A DNA stretch of 64,000 nucleotides. It comes from Parapedobacter composti (GTDB taxonomy: Bacteria; Bacteroidota; Bacteroidia; Sphingobacteriales; Sphingobacteriaceae). The translations under genes were made by a program, and so were the position numbers. The stretch covers positions 310,001 to 374,000 of the forward strand of contig NZ_FOLL01000002.1 in assembly GCF_900112315.1 (NCBI RefSeq), read 5' to 3'. Position 1 is the stretch's first letter; the number at the start of each line of letters is the position of its first letter. The notes beneath the pieces were generated by a model, which searched no databases, was not told the DNA's origin, and saw only the letters and a list, made by a program, of their open reading frames with translations. Positions 1 to 7,418 of the stretch are shown here, piece after piece.

Positions 1-213
1 TTCCTCCGAATCCACGCCGGCTTCAACAAGCGCTTTCTTTATCAACGTATTTTTAACCACTTGCATGGCAATACCCCTATCGTAACACTTTCTGCGAATA
101 CCATTTACGGTGGCCACGGTCAAATCAGCAGTATCGGTAATGTAAAAATTGCCGTAAGATTTAATCTGCTCAGCTAAAGCTTTAACAATTTCTTGCTTTT
201 CTTCTCTTTTCAT
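1..213 (-). CDS. rplJ: 50S ribosomal protein L10, N-terminal part (runs off window)
   Basis: The first 71 codons are present, starting at the ATG at 211-213 and continuing past base 1. The visible residues (MKREEKQEIVKALAEQ..., then YITDTADLTV and a conserved RRKCYDRGI stretch) match the N-terminal domain of L10. This domain binds 23S rRNA and L11 at the base of the L7/L12 stalk. The gene starts two bases after the rplA stop region, so it belongs to the rplK-rplA-rplJ transcript. The C-terminal L7/L12-binding helix is outside the window. The order L11-L1-L10 is the usual bacterial one. Confidence 0.95.
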   Translation of the reverse strand, partial: MKREEKQEIVKALAEQIKSYGNFYITDTADLTVATVNGIRRKCYDRGIAMQVVKNTLIKKALVEAGVDSEE

Positions 214-215
214 GA

Positions 216-914
216 TTAAATTCCTGCTACTGATTTAGTTTCAATTTGGATACCGGGACTCATGGTTGAAGAGAGGTATATACTTTTGAAATACGTCCCT
301 TTTGCCGCTGAAGGTTTCAATTTGGAAATTGTCTGCAACACTTCCAAGGCATTCTCGTAAATCTTTTCCGGAGGGAAAGACACCTTGCCGATGGAAGTAT
401 GAATAATTCCCGTTTTATCTACCTTGAAGTCAATCTTACCAGCCTTAACGTCGGCCACGGCTTTACCGATATCGCTGGTCACCGTGCCGGTCTTCGGGTT
501 TGGCATCAGGTTGCGCGGACCGAGAATACGGCCAAGCTTCCCAACCTTTGCCATCACACTGGGCATGGTAATGATGATATCAACATCGGTCCATCCTCCC
601 TCGATCTTACTGATATAGTCGTCCAATCCCACATAGTCAGCTCCCGCAGCCTTGGCCTCTTCCTCCTTGTCAGGTGTACAAAGCACCAACACGCGGACGG
701 TTTTACCCGTACCATGTGGCAATGTGGCAATACCACGTACCATTTGATTGGCTTTACGGGGATCTACGCCAAGGCGCACATCAATATCCACCGAAGCATC
801 AAACCTGGTAGTGGTTATATCCTTTACCAAGGCAGCAGCCTCCTGTAAGGAATACGCTTTACCAACTTCAATCTTGGATAGTGCCGCTTTTTGATTTTTT
901 GTTAATCTTGCCAC
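216..914 (-). CDS. rplA: 50S ribosomal protein L1
   Basis: This 232-residue protein has the normal L1 length. It carries the hallmark region [18 protein letters not shown] in the middle and the N-terminal [20 protein letters not shown] type strand of domain I. L1 forms the mobile L1 stalk of the large subunit, helps release E-site tRNA, and in many bacteria represses its own operon. The start is a GTG at 912-914, giving MARLTKNQ, and no better ATG lies nearby. It sits 22 bp after rplK and directly before rplJ on the same strand, so the three are cotranscribed. Confidence 0.98.
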   Translation of the reverse strand: MARLTKNQKAALSKIEVGKAYSLQEAAALVKDITTTRFDASVDIDVRLGVDPRKANQMVRGIATLPHGTGKTVRVLVLCTPDKEEEAKAAGADYVGLDDYISKIEGGWTDVDIIITMPSVMAKVGKLGRILGPRNLMPNPKTGTVTSDIGKAVADVKAGKIDFKVDKTGIIHTSIGKVSFPPEKIYENALEVLQTISKLKPSAAKGTYFKSIYLSSTMSPGIQIETKSVAGI

Positions 915-936
915 TTTCTTAAATTGATTTCGTTAA

Positions 937-1380
937 CTAATTGTTCCAGGGCGCATTACCGTTCACTGTAATACCCATACTACGCGCCGTGCCGGCTACC
1001 ATCCGCATGGCTGACTCCAGTGTAAAGGCGTTCAAATCCGGCATTTTATCTTTTGCTATGGCTTCCACTTGTTCCCAAGTAACTGAACCCACCTTTTTGC
1101 GGTTAGGTTCACCAGAGCCCCCTTTCACACCGGAAGCCTCAATCAGTTGCACGGCAACCGGAGGGGTCTTAATGATAAAATCGAAAGACTTGTCGCTATA
1201 CACCGTAATGACAACAGGCAATACTTTGCCGGGCTTGTCTTGGGTACGTGCATTGAACTGCTTGCAGAACTCCATGATATTCACCCCTTTTGCACCCAAT
1301 GCGGGTCCTACTGGAGGTGACGGGTTTGCAGCGCCGCCCTTCACTTGTAATTTTACTAACGCACTGACTTCTTTTGCCAT
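937..1380 (-). CDS. rplK: 50S ribosomal protein L11
   Basis: At 147 residues this is a full-length L11. The proline-rich N-terminal motif [16 protein letters not shown], where thiostrepton-type drugs and release factors contact the L11-rRNA complex, is intact. The C-terminal rRNA-binding domain ends in [13 protein letters not shown]11 organises the GTPase-associated centre of 23S rRNA. It is the first gene of the rplK-rplA-rplJ unit. A leader of roughly 110 nt separates it from a Bacteroidota-type promoter, long enough to hold translational control, but I see no clear L1-binding structure in it. Confidence 0.98.
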   Translation of the reverse strand: MAKEVSALVKLQVKGGAANPSPPVGPALGAKGVNIMEFCKQFNARTQDKPGKVLPVVITVYSDKSFDFIIKTPPVAVQLIEASGVKGGSGEPNRKKVGSVTWEQVEAIAKDKMPDLNAFTLESAMRMVAGTARSMGITVNGNAPWNN

Positions 1381-1495
1381 TTCTACGATGTTGATTAATT
1401 AATAAATGTTTGTTAGTAAGGTGGAAGCATTTAACGTAACATTTAGATTTTGAAGCGCTTACTGCTAAACTGTAGAAGCACCCCAAAATGGAGTG

Positions 1496-1524
1496 CAAAG
1501 GTACAAAAATATTTTAAATATCAA
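1496..1524 (-). promoter_or_regulatory. Bacteroidota-type promoter for rplK-rplA-rplJ
   Basis: On the minus strand the -7 element TACCTTTG (1496-1503) is preceded at the expected distance by TTG (1522-1524), matching the Bacteroidota consensus TTG-N19-TAnnTTTG. It lies just past the nusG terminator, so the L11 operon has its own start. Confidence 0.75.
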
Positions 1525-1539
1525 GCATAATGAAAAAAT

Positions 1540-1561
1540 AATACCCCTAAATCAGGGTATT
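1540..1561 (-). terminator. Rho-independent terminator after nusG
   Basis: Reading the minus strand, AATACCC and GGGTATT form a 7-bp stem, followed by a T-rich run. It lies 7 bases after the nusG stop and separates the tuf-secE-nusG transcript from rplK. Confidence 0.75.
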
Positions 1562-1567
1562 ATCCTC

Positions 1568-2113
1568 TTACTCTTTCTCTACTTGTATATAATTCAGTTC
1601 TAATGGGGTCTTCCGGCCAAAAACCTTCACCATTACTTTCAGCTTCTTTTTCTCCTCATTCACCTCTTCAATCTCTCCGGTAAAACCGTTGAACGGACCA
1701 TCATTAACCTTGACCAGCTCACCAACATAGAACGGCACATTCATCAGTTCGCCCTGTTCGGACATTTCGTCTACCTTTCCCAGGATCCGGTTGATTTCAG
1801 CCGGACGCAGTGGAATGGGAGTCCCGTCCTTATCGCCCAAAAAACCTACTACACTGTTTATGTTTTTGATAACATGTTCAAGTTCACCATCCAACGCAGC
1901 TTCTAACAGCACATAGCCCGGGTAAAAGTTACGTTCCTTGGCCACTTTTTTGCCGTCGCGCATCTGATAGTACTTTTCCATCGGGATCAGCACCTGAGGC
2001 ACCAGATGATTAATACCCAACCGGTTCACCTCAGCTTCAATATATTGCTTTACCTTCTTTTCCTTACCACTTACGGCCCGTACAACGTACCATTTCAGTG
2101 CTTGATCTGCCAT
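1568..2113 (-). CDS. nusG: Transcription termination/antitermination protein NusG
   Basis: The protein has 181 residues. The NGN domain occupies about residues 6-105 (starting KWYVVRAVSGKEKKVKQYIE, with the PGYVLLEA strand), and a KOW domain lies near 125-160 (GELVKVNDGPFNGFTGEIEEV). NusG binds the RNA polymerase clamp, suppresses pausing and couples transcription to ribosomes or Rho. It follows secE by 16 bp, the classic secE-nusG pairing, and is followed by a terminator, so it ends its transcript. Confidence 0.97.
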   Translation of the reverse strand: MADQALKWYVVRAVSGKEKKVKQYIEAEVNRLGINHLVPQVLIPMEKYYQMRDGKKVAKERNFYPGYVLLEAALDGELEHVIKNINSVVGFLGDKDGTPIPLRPAEINRILGKVDEMSEQGELMNVPFYVGELVKVNDGPFNGFTGEIEEVNEEKKKLKVMVKVFGRKTPLELNYIQVEKE

Positions 2114-2129
2114 TTCTCTTACCCAACAA

Positions 2130-2324
2130 TTAAGACCTGATATTATAGAACAATTCCAGCACGTTACTTGATGCCTTATCCATTGCGAAAATCATCAACG
2201 CAATGATAATCGATGCCACTAACACCACCACGGCAGAACTTTGCAGTTGTGACCAAGTAGGCCAAGTGACTTTCTGGCTCATTTCGGTATAAGAGTCCTT
2301 TATAAATTCAAGTACGTTTGCCAT
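2130..2324 (-). CDS. secE: Preprotein translocase subunit SecE
   Basis: This 64-residue protein is the short one-helix form of SecE. The amphipathic segment SYTEMSQKVTWPTWSQLQ precedes a single membrane helix at about residues 29-49 (SSAVVVLVASIIIALMIFAM). SecE clamps SecY in the inner-membrane Sec channel. The conserved KVTWP motif makes the call secure despite the small size. It lies between tRNA-Trp and nusG, the standard position in Bacteroidota. Confidence 0.95.
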   Translation of the reverse strand: MANVLEFIKDSYTEMSQKVTWPTWSQLQSSAVVVLVASIIIALMIFAMDKASSNVLELFYNIRS

Positions 2325-2338
2325 GTCCTATATTTTTG

Positions 2339-2409
2339 CACGGGCACCAGGATTCGAACCCAGATCAAAGGTTTTGGAGACCTCTATTCTACCATTGAAC
2401 TATGCCCGT
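2339..2409 (-). tRNA. trnW: tRNA-Trp (anticodon CCA)
   Basis: The minus strand folds as a cloverleaf with acceptor ACGGGCA/TGCCCGT, D-arm TAGTTCAATGG, anticodon loop CTCCAAA with CCA, and a T-arm containing GGTTCGAATCC. The discriminator is G. No 3' CCA is encoded. Confidence 0.95.
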
Positions 2410-2488
2410 GTAATTTTTTTAGACAAGATTAGCTAATCAGCGAATTCTGATTAGCTAATCTGTCAAACTATTGTTTTCAAGCAACTGC

Positions 2489-3676
2489 TTACTTGATAAT
2501 TTCAGTTACCTGTCCTGCACCTACGGTACGGCCACCTTCACGGATAGCGAACCGCAGACCTTTTTCCATAGCGATAGCGTTAATCAACGTAACTGTGATT
2601 GTTACGTTATCACCAGGCATCACCATTTCAACGCCTTCAGGAAGCGCAATCTCTCCGGTCACGTCAGTGGTACGGAAATAGAATTGCGGCCGGTATTTGT
2701 TAAAGAACGGTGTATGGCGGCCTCCCTCTGCTTTGGACAGAACGTAAACCTCAGCCTTGAACTCCGTATGAGGAGTAACAGAACCAGGTTTACAGATAAC
2801 CATACCGCGACGGATATCGGTTTTCTCAATACCGCGGAGCAACAGCCCGACGTTATCACCAGCTTCACCGTAATCCAAAATTTTACGGAACATTTCCACA
2901 CCGGTAACAGTAGACTTCAAGTTCTCAGCACCCATACCCAGGATTTCCACAGGGTCACCAGTGTTGATCACTCCACGCTCGATACGTCCGGTAGCTACCG
3001 TACCACGGCCAGTGATGGAGAATACGTCTTCGATTGGCATCAGGAACGGAAGATCCGTCAAACGCGGAGGAATAGGAATGTAGTTGTCTACAGCGTCCAT
3101 CAATTCCATAATCTTCTCTACCCATTGAGGCTCACCGTTCAAACCACCAAGTGCAGAACCACGAATCACAGGAATATCGTCACCCGGGTATTCATAGAAC
3201 GAGAGCAGCTCGCGGATTTCCATTTCAACCAAATCCAACAGTTCAGGGTCATCCACCAAATCCACTTTATTCATAAACACAACCAGCGCAGGTACACCAA
3301 CCTGGCGAGCCAACAGGATGTGCTCACGGGTTTGAGGCATCGGACCGTCAGTAGCAGCCACAACGATAATGGCACCGTCCATTTGAGCAGCACCCGTCAC
3401 CATGTTCTTCACGTAGTCGGCGTGGCCCGGGCAGTCAACGTGTGCATAGTGACGGTTGGCTGTTTGGTATTCTACGTGCGCTGTATTGATAGTGATACCG
3501 CGCTCTTTTTCTTCAGGAGCAGAGTCAATTGAGTCGAAAGAACGGGCCTCAGAAAGACCTTTGTCCGCCAATACCTTCGTGATTGCAGCGGTGGTGGTTG
3601 TTTTACCGTGGTCAACGTGACCGATCGTACCAATGTTTAAGTGCGGCTTACTGCGGTCAAATTTCTCTTTTGCCAT
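2489..3676 (-). CDS. tuf: Translation elongation factor Tu
   Basis: This is a full-length EF-Tu of 395 residues. The P-loop [11 protein letters not shown] starts at about residue 19, followed by RGITI (switch I), DCPGHADYV (switch II) and NKVD (guanine specificity). Domains II and III follow, with [14 protein letters not shown] and the conserved C-terminal [14 protein letters not shown]-Tu delivers aminoacyl-tRNA to the ribosome as a GTP complex. It lies within a tRNA cluster (four tRNAs upstream, tRNA-Trp downstream), so message and tRNAs probably come from one long transcript that is processed. Confidence 0.99.
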   Translation of the reverse strand: MAKEKFDRSKPHLNIGTIGHVDHGKTTTTAAITKVLADKGLSEARSFDSIDSAPEEKERGITINTAHVEYQTANRHYAHVDCPGHADYVKNMVTGAAQMDGAIIVVAATDGPMPQTREHILLARQVGVPALVVFMNKVDLVDDPELLDLVEMEIRELLSFYEYPGDDIPVIRGSALGGLNGEPQWVEKIMELMDAVDNYIPIPPRLTDLPFLMPIEDVFSITGRGTVATGRIERGVINTGDPVEILGMGAENLKSTVTGVEMFRKILDYGEAGDNVGLLLRGIEKTDIRRGMVICKPGSVTPHTEFKAEVYVLSKAEGGRHTPFFNKYRPQFYFRTTDVTGEIALPEGVEMVMPGDNVTITVTLINAIAMEKGLRFAIREGGRTVGAGQVTEIIK

Positions 3677-3741
3677 GTTTTATGCGAATTAGTAATTTAA
3701 AATTTTAGTGTATTATATAAATATTATATGTTACTCTTACG

Positions 3742-3813
<72 letters not shown>

Positions 3814-3892
3814 TTTTTGTGTTTTACAATCCAAATCCCTGTCAACTTACCAGTCCATTGGCTTGACAGGGGACGCTGTTAAACACATGATG

Positions 3893-3965
3893 AGCGGAAG
3901 ACGGGTCTCGAACCCGCAACCTATAGCTTGGAAGGCTATCGCTCTACCAATTGAGCTACTTCCGC
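3893..3965 (-). tRNA. trnG: tRNA-Gly (anticodon TCC)
   Basis: Minus-strand cloverleaf with acceptor GCGGAAG/CTTCCGC, anticodon stem ATAGC/GCTAT around CTTCCAA with TCC, and T-loop GGTTCGAGACC. It belongs to the tRNA cluster ahead of tuf. Confidence 0.95.
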
Positions 3966-4042
3966 TTATTGACAATCCGGATTGACGTGCCGCACACTGC
4001 CCACCCAAACAAAAACCGCCAGTCCAAAAACCGACAATAAAA

Positions 4043-4126
4043 TGGTGGGGGGAGAAGGATTCGAACCTTCGAAGCCGAAGCAACGGATTTACAGTCCGTC
4101 CCATTTGACCGCTCTGGAATCCCCCC
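4043..4126 (-). tRNA. trnY: tRNA-Tyr (anticodon GTA)
   Basis: A class II tRNA with a long variable arm. The acceptor is GGGGGGA/TCCCCCC, and the anticodon loop ACTGTAAAT gives GTA. Discriminator A is followed by an encoded CCA at 4043-4045, which the other tRNAs here lack, so the CCA may be chance. Confidence 0.95.
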
Positions 4127-4133
4127 AAACCTG

Positions 4134-4206
<73 letters not shown>

Positions 4207-4293
4207 GTCAATATTTCAAAAAACGCAACGTATCAATTTGGCTTTCTTGGGGTAATCTACCCACAAAAACACCCCCTTTTCCTTTAGGGACTG

Positions 4294-4324
4294 CAAAGAT
4301 ATACAAACTTGTTTTAATACAAAA
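4294..4324 (-). promoter_or_regulatory. Promoter for the tRNA-tuf-secE-nusG unit
   Basis: Minus-strand -7 element TATCTTTG (4294-4301) with TTTTTG about 18 bp upstream (4320-4324 region) fits the Bacteroidota consensus. It lies about 90 bp before tRNA-Thr(TGT), and no other good match lies between it and tuf. Confidence 0.7.
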
Positions 4325-4417
4325 ATTATTTAAAAAAATCTAACGCTTCGCCATAACCTCCTCCTTGTAGCGGCTTTTATACTGCTTATCTGTATCTTCG
4401 CTGCAGCGATTACACTT

Positions 4418-5572
4418 ATGAAACATATTGCCTATTGTATAGTCGGCTTGCTTCTGCAGATGGTTTTCTTTCCTTCCTTTTCGCAAGAGAAAAAAAGCCT
4501 TTGGGAGCATAAGCTCATCCAGCGGTTTATATCGCCGGAAAAAGACAGCACACGATCGGCAGGCTTCGTAGTGGTTCCGGCTTTGGGTTATGCCCAGGAG
4601 ACCGGACTGGAATTTGGTTTGGCAGGGGTTTACAATTTTTACTTCAATAAGGCCGACACCTCCATCCGCACTTCCAACATCACCTTTGTCGGCACGTTCA
4701 CCACTGAACGGCAGACCAATATCAAGCTGGAATCCGATATTTGGACCACAGGCAACCGTTACCATTATGTCAGCGAACTCCGTTTCCGTAATTTCCCCTT
4801 TAACTTCTATGGGATCGGCAACCAAACGGCCCAAAATGACAAAGACATCCTCTTGATGCGAATGGTCAGAGTCCGGTTTGAAGGCGAACGTAGGTTAGCG
4901 CCCCAATATTATGCCGGCATCAATTTCAACTATGAGTACTTTTTGTTTTCAGACCAAGAAGCCGGCGGTATTTTTGACCGGCAACCGCCGTTCGGACAGG
5001 AAGGCGGATGGCACCTGTTATTCGGTCTTTCACAGCTATACGACACACGTAACAGCAACACCTATACCACCAATGGATACTATGTCCGAGCAAAATATGC
5101 TTACTCACCCGGCTTCGGTGGAGGCGACCATTTTAAAGGAAGCAAAGTCGATATAGACCTCCGTGCTTTTTTCCCGTTGACGAGCGAACTCACCCTTGGT
5201 TTGAACACACGTTACCACACAACATTCGGCCCCCGTATCCCTTTTTACGTATACAACGAATTAGGGGGTGATATGATGATGAGGGGATATTACAGCGGGC
5301 GGTACCGCGACCGTAGCTTGCTTGCCGCACAAAGCGAGCTTCGCTATCGCTTTCACCCCCGGGTCGGTTTAGCCGCATTCGCGGGTGCCGGATCAACTTA
5401 TCAAGCCCGAAAACAGCCAATGCGCCTTGTCCCGTCTTATGGTGGCGGACTGAGGTACTTCTTCGACCTAGAGCATAACAGCAGCATCCGGTTTGAATAT
5501 GGTGTCGGCGAAAAACGACCGGGCGAAAAAAGGCAAGGCGGTTTTTACCTGTCGCTCAGCGAAGCCTTTTAG
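4418..5572 (+). CDS. BamA/TamA-like outer-membrane beta-barrel protein
   Basis: The 384-residue product has a signal peptide (residues 1-22, ending FPSFSQ). The rest looks like a 16-strand-type barrel of the bacterial surface antigen (D15) superfamily: alternating aromatic strands, GxG turns such as GLEFGLAGVYNFYF, and a last strand GGFYLSLSEAF ending in Phe, the signal read by the BAM complex. No POTRA domains are present, so it is not BamA itself. It has no operon partner; the next gene is convergent with zero spacing. The substrate or role is unknown. Confidence 0.75.
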   Translation: MKHIAYCIVGLLLQMVFFPSFSQEKKSLWEHKLIQRFISPEKDSTRSAGFVVVPALGYAQETGLEFGLAGVYNFYFNKADTSIRTSNITFVGTFTTERQTNIKLESDIWTTGNRYHYVSELRFRNFPFNFYGIGNQTAQNDKDILLMRMVRVRFEGERRLAPQYYAGINFNYEYFLFSDQEAGGIFDRQPPFGQEGGWHLLFGLSQLYDTRNSNTYTTNGYYVRAKYAYSPGFGGGDHFKGSKVDIDLRAFFPLTSELTLGLNTRYHTTFGPRIPFYVYNELGGDMMMRGYYSGRYRDRSLLAAQSELRYRFHPRVGLAAFAGAGSTYQARKQPMRLVPSYGGGLRYFFDLEHNSSIRFEYGVGEKRPGEKRQGGFYLSLSEAF

Positions 5573-7093
5573 TCAGAATTCACGCTCCAAAGATTGATCC
5601 CATTCGGTATCGACCACCACCGCAAAGCCGTTAACGCTTCCCGTGTTACCGAGCAGCCGACCCCTAAGAAGCAAACGCACGTTATTTATGATAGGTTCCG
5701 CTAAAATCAAGGTATTCAACACCCCACCGTCTTCCCCGTAAGCCGTCAATTCATAAATCACCTCCGCAGGATGGTTAAGCAATCCTAAAAACTGATGGAA
5801 AGAAACCTGATAGTCCGACAAATCGGTAAAGCCACTGAACGAGACGGATTGTACATCGGATAGCGGCTGGGCATCGGGCATCCCGAAGGGCGTATATAAG
5901 TAGTTTGGATGCTCCCTGGTTATTACAATTTTCTTCACCGCAAGTAAGTCATCCGCAAAATCGGTAAAATCAAATGTTATCTGGCTATAACACCGCTTTA
6001 ACGTAATGGTCTCCTCCATATCCGCATTGCCCACCTCCATGTTTCGGATCGATGAGGCATAGGTCACGGCTTGGTGGTCGTCAAAATGGTGACCGAAATA
6101 AAACTCGTTCGCACTGCTAATTGCTGCTGGCAACAGTACGTCCTTGCGCGTACGATAAGCCACAAAGACGATATCATATACCCCCGGGTTCAATTTTACA
6201 TCCAGTTTACCGTTCTCAAGCACGGCACCCATAGCCACTTCCTGTTGCGCCACGACACGCCCGTCGTCCGCCGAAAAAATATAATAGCGCAATGCGCTAG
6301 GCATGTCGGGGTCACCAGAACTGCCTTCGCCACTGTAGACCCCGGAGAGGCGGATGTTGTCAAGTCTGACCACTCCTGTATTTTCATTGTAATCTCCGGC
6401 ACCTTCCCGGTTGCCGGGCAGAAACGTAAGCTTTAGCCGCAATTCCCTGATACCGATAAATTGCGAGAACTCGCCCATGTCGAAGTCGTATCGGTTACGC
6501 GCCTGCGGATTCATGTTTTGGAACTGATTATCGGCATTGAAATCCGTGTATGTTTCCCCTTCATCGATCGAATAAGACAAAACAAAGCTCTTCGGCCCGG
6601 TATTCGAGCTGCTAACATCAAGGGCAAAAGCGGTGAGTGAGACAACACCCTGCATGGGCAATGTGATTTCAAGTGTCTTTAACCCTTCAAGGCTCAGGGA
6701 TTTACCGGCTTCAACGGGGGATAAACCAAATCCGGTTCCAAATCCGGGTTCTGTGGTTTTTGCCTCAAACACAATGCCCGCCCCTGTCTCGTCCACGGCG
6801 ATATCCGGCGTCAGCGTCTCGTTATTGAATGACCAATAATACAGGTATTGCGGTTCCGTACTCGGTGTCACGCCCGTTAGCGCCAGCACGCCGCTGTCCG
6901 TCATTCCATGAGCCAAACGGGCAGCCTGCGTCTTTGCAAGTGGGGTAATTTCGGTCTCAAAGCCCGCTACCTTAAAAGTAACGGTATGCAGGTCATCGAA
7001 CGCGGCCATGGGAACGTCACGCTTACAACCTATTAAGGTAATTATCCAAATAATGCAAGCTATTGAACGAAGTAGACATTGTAAAGTTTTCAT
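5573..7093 (-). CDS. Surface lipoprotein, fimbrillin-associated (FimB/Mfa-like) features
   Basis: I chose the ATG at 7091-7093, which gives MKTLQCLLRS... and a lipobox LIGC at about residue 23; the ten upstream codons would spoil the signal peptide. Residues about 60-250 look like a beta-sandwich with a carbohydrate-binding-type pattern (VVRLDNIRLSG near the end). The C-terminal half (LNPGVYDIVFVAY, ITFDFTDFADDLLAVKKIVIT) resembles the double beta-sandwich of FimB/Mfa2 anchor proteins. That resemblance is from memory of the fold pattern, so the family is tentative. Its stop codon abuts the convergent barrel gene's stop. Confidence 0.55.
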   Translation of the reverse strand: MKTLQCLLRSIACIIWIITLIGCKRDVPMAAFDDLHTVTFKVAGFETEITPLAKTQAARLAHGMTDSGVLALTGVTPSTEPQYLYYWSFNNETLTPDIAVDETGAGIVFEAKTTEPGFGTGFGLSPVEAGKSLSLEGLKTLEITLPMQGVVSLTAFALDVSSSNTGPKSFVLSYSIDEGETYTDFNADNQFQNMNPQARNRYDFDMGEFSQFIGIRELRLKLTFLPGNREGAGDYNENTGVVRLDNIRLSGVYSGEGSSGDPDMPSALRYYIFSADDGRVVAQQEVAMGAVLENGKLDVKLNPGVYDIVFVAYRTRKDVLLPAAISSANEFYFGHHFDDHQAVTYASSIRNMEVGNADMEETITLKRCYSQITFDFTDFADDLLAVKKIVITREHPNYLYTPFGMPDAQPLSDVQSVSFSGFTDLSDYQVSFHQFLGLLNHPAEVIYELTAYGEDGGVLNTLILAEPIINNVRLLLRGRLLGNTGSVNGFAVVVDTEWDQSLEREF

Positions 7094-7270
7094 AACAGTT
7101 ATATCGATTAGTAAACCATACAAAGCCGGGAACCCGTCGCTCCCCGCCCGATTGATCTACTACCACACTATTACTGTTAAGCGTTTTAGGAAGCTAATGG
7201 GGTCAGTTGTCTCACACAAATATGACTGACAAGGTAATGATCATCAACCTATCCCGATAAGTATCAACTA

Positions 7271-7292
7271 TTTTTTACAATAGTGTAAAAAA
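7271..7292. repeat. Perfect 9-bp inverted repeat in the intergenic gap
   Basis: TTTTTTACA and TGTAAAAAA flank a 4-base spacer. The gap 7094-7418 holds this, a terminator at 7362-7391, and a weak minus-strand promoter match (TTG, then CATATTTG) for the lipoprotein gene. No gene is visible in it. Confidence 0.6.
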
Positions 7293-7361
7293 TTATAACA
7301 ATTAAGATATTAAGACAGAACAACGGTTTAATAATAATTAAAAACAGGCAACTAAAGAAAA

Positions 7362-7391
7362 ACCCTGCCCATACATCAGCATGGGCAGGGT
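7362..7391 (-). terminator. Rho-independent terminator after the metalloprotease gene
   Basis: An 11-bp perfect stem ACCCTGCCCAT/ATGGGCAGGGT with an 8-base loop is followed on the minus strand by a T-rich tract. It lies 27 bp beyond the protease stop codon. Confidence 0.9.
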
Positions 7392-7418
7392 GTTGCTAGT
7401 TCTGTTTTACCGTAATCG

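Noticed and set aside
2471..3532. 353-codon open frame on the plus strand
   Set aside because: It lies fully antisense to tuf, has no known-protein features, and arises from the codon bias of tuf.
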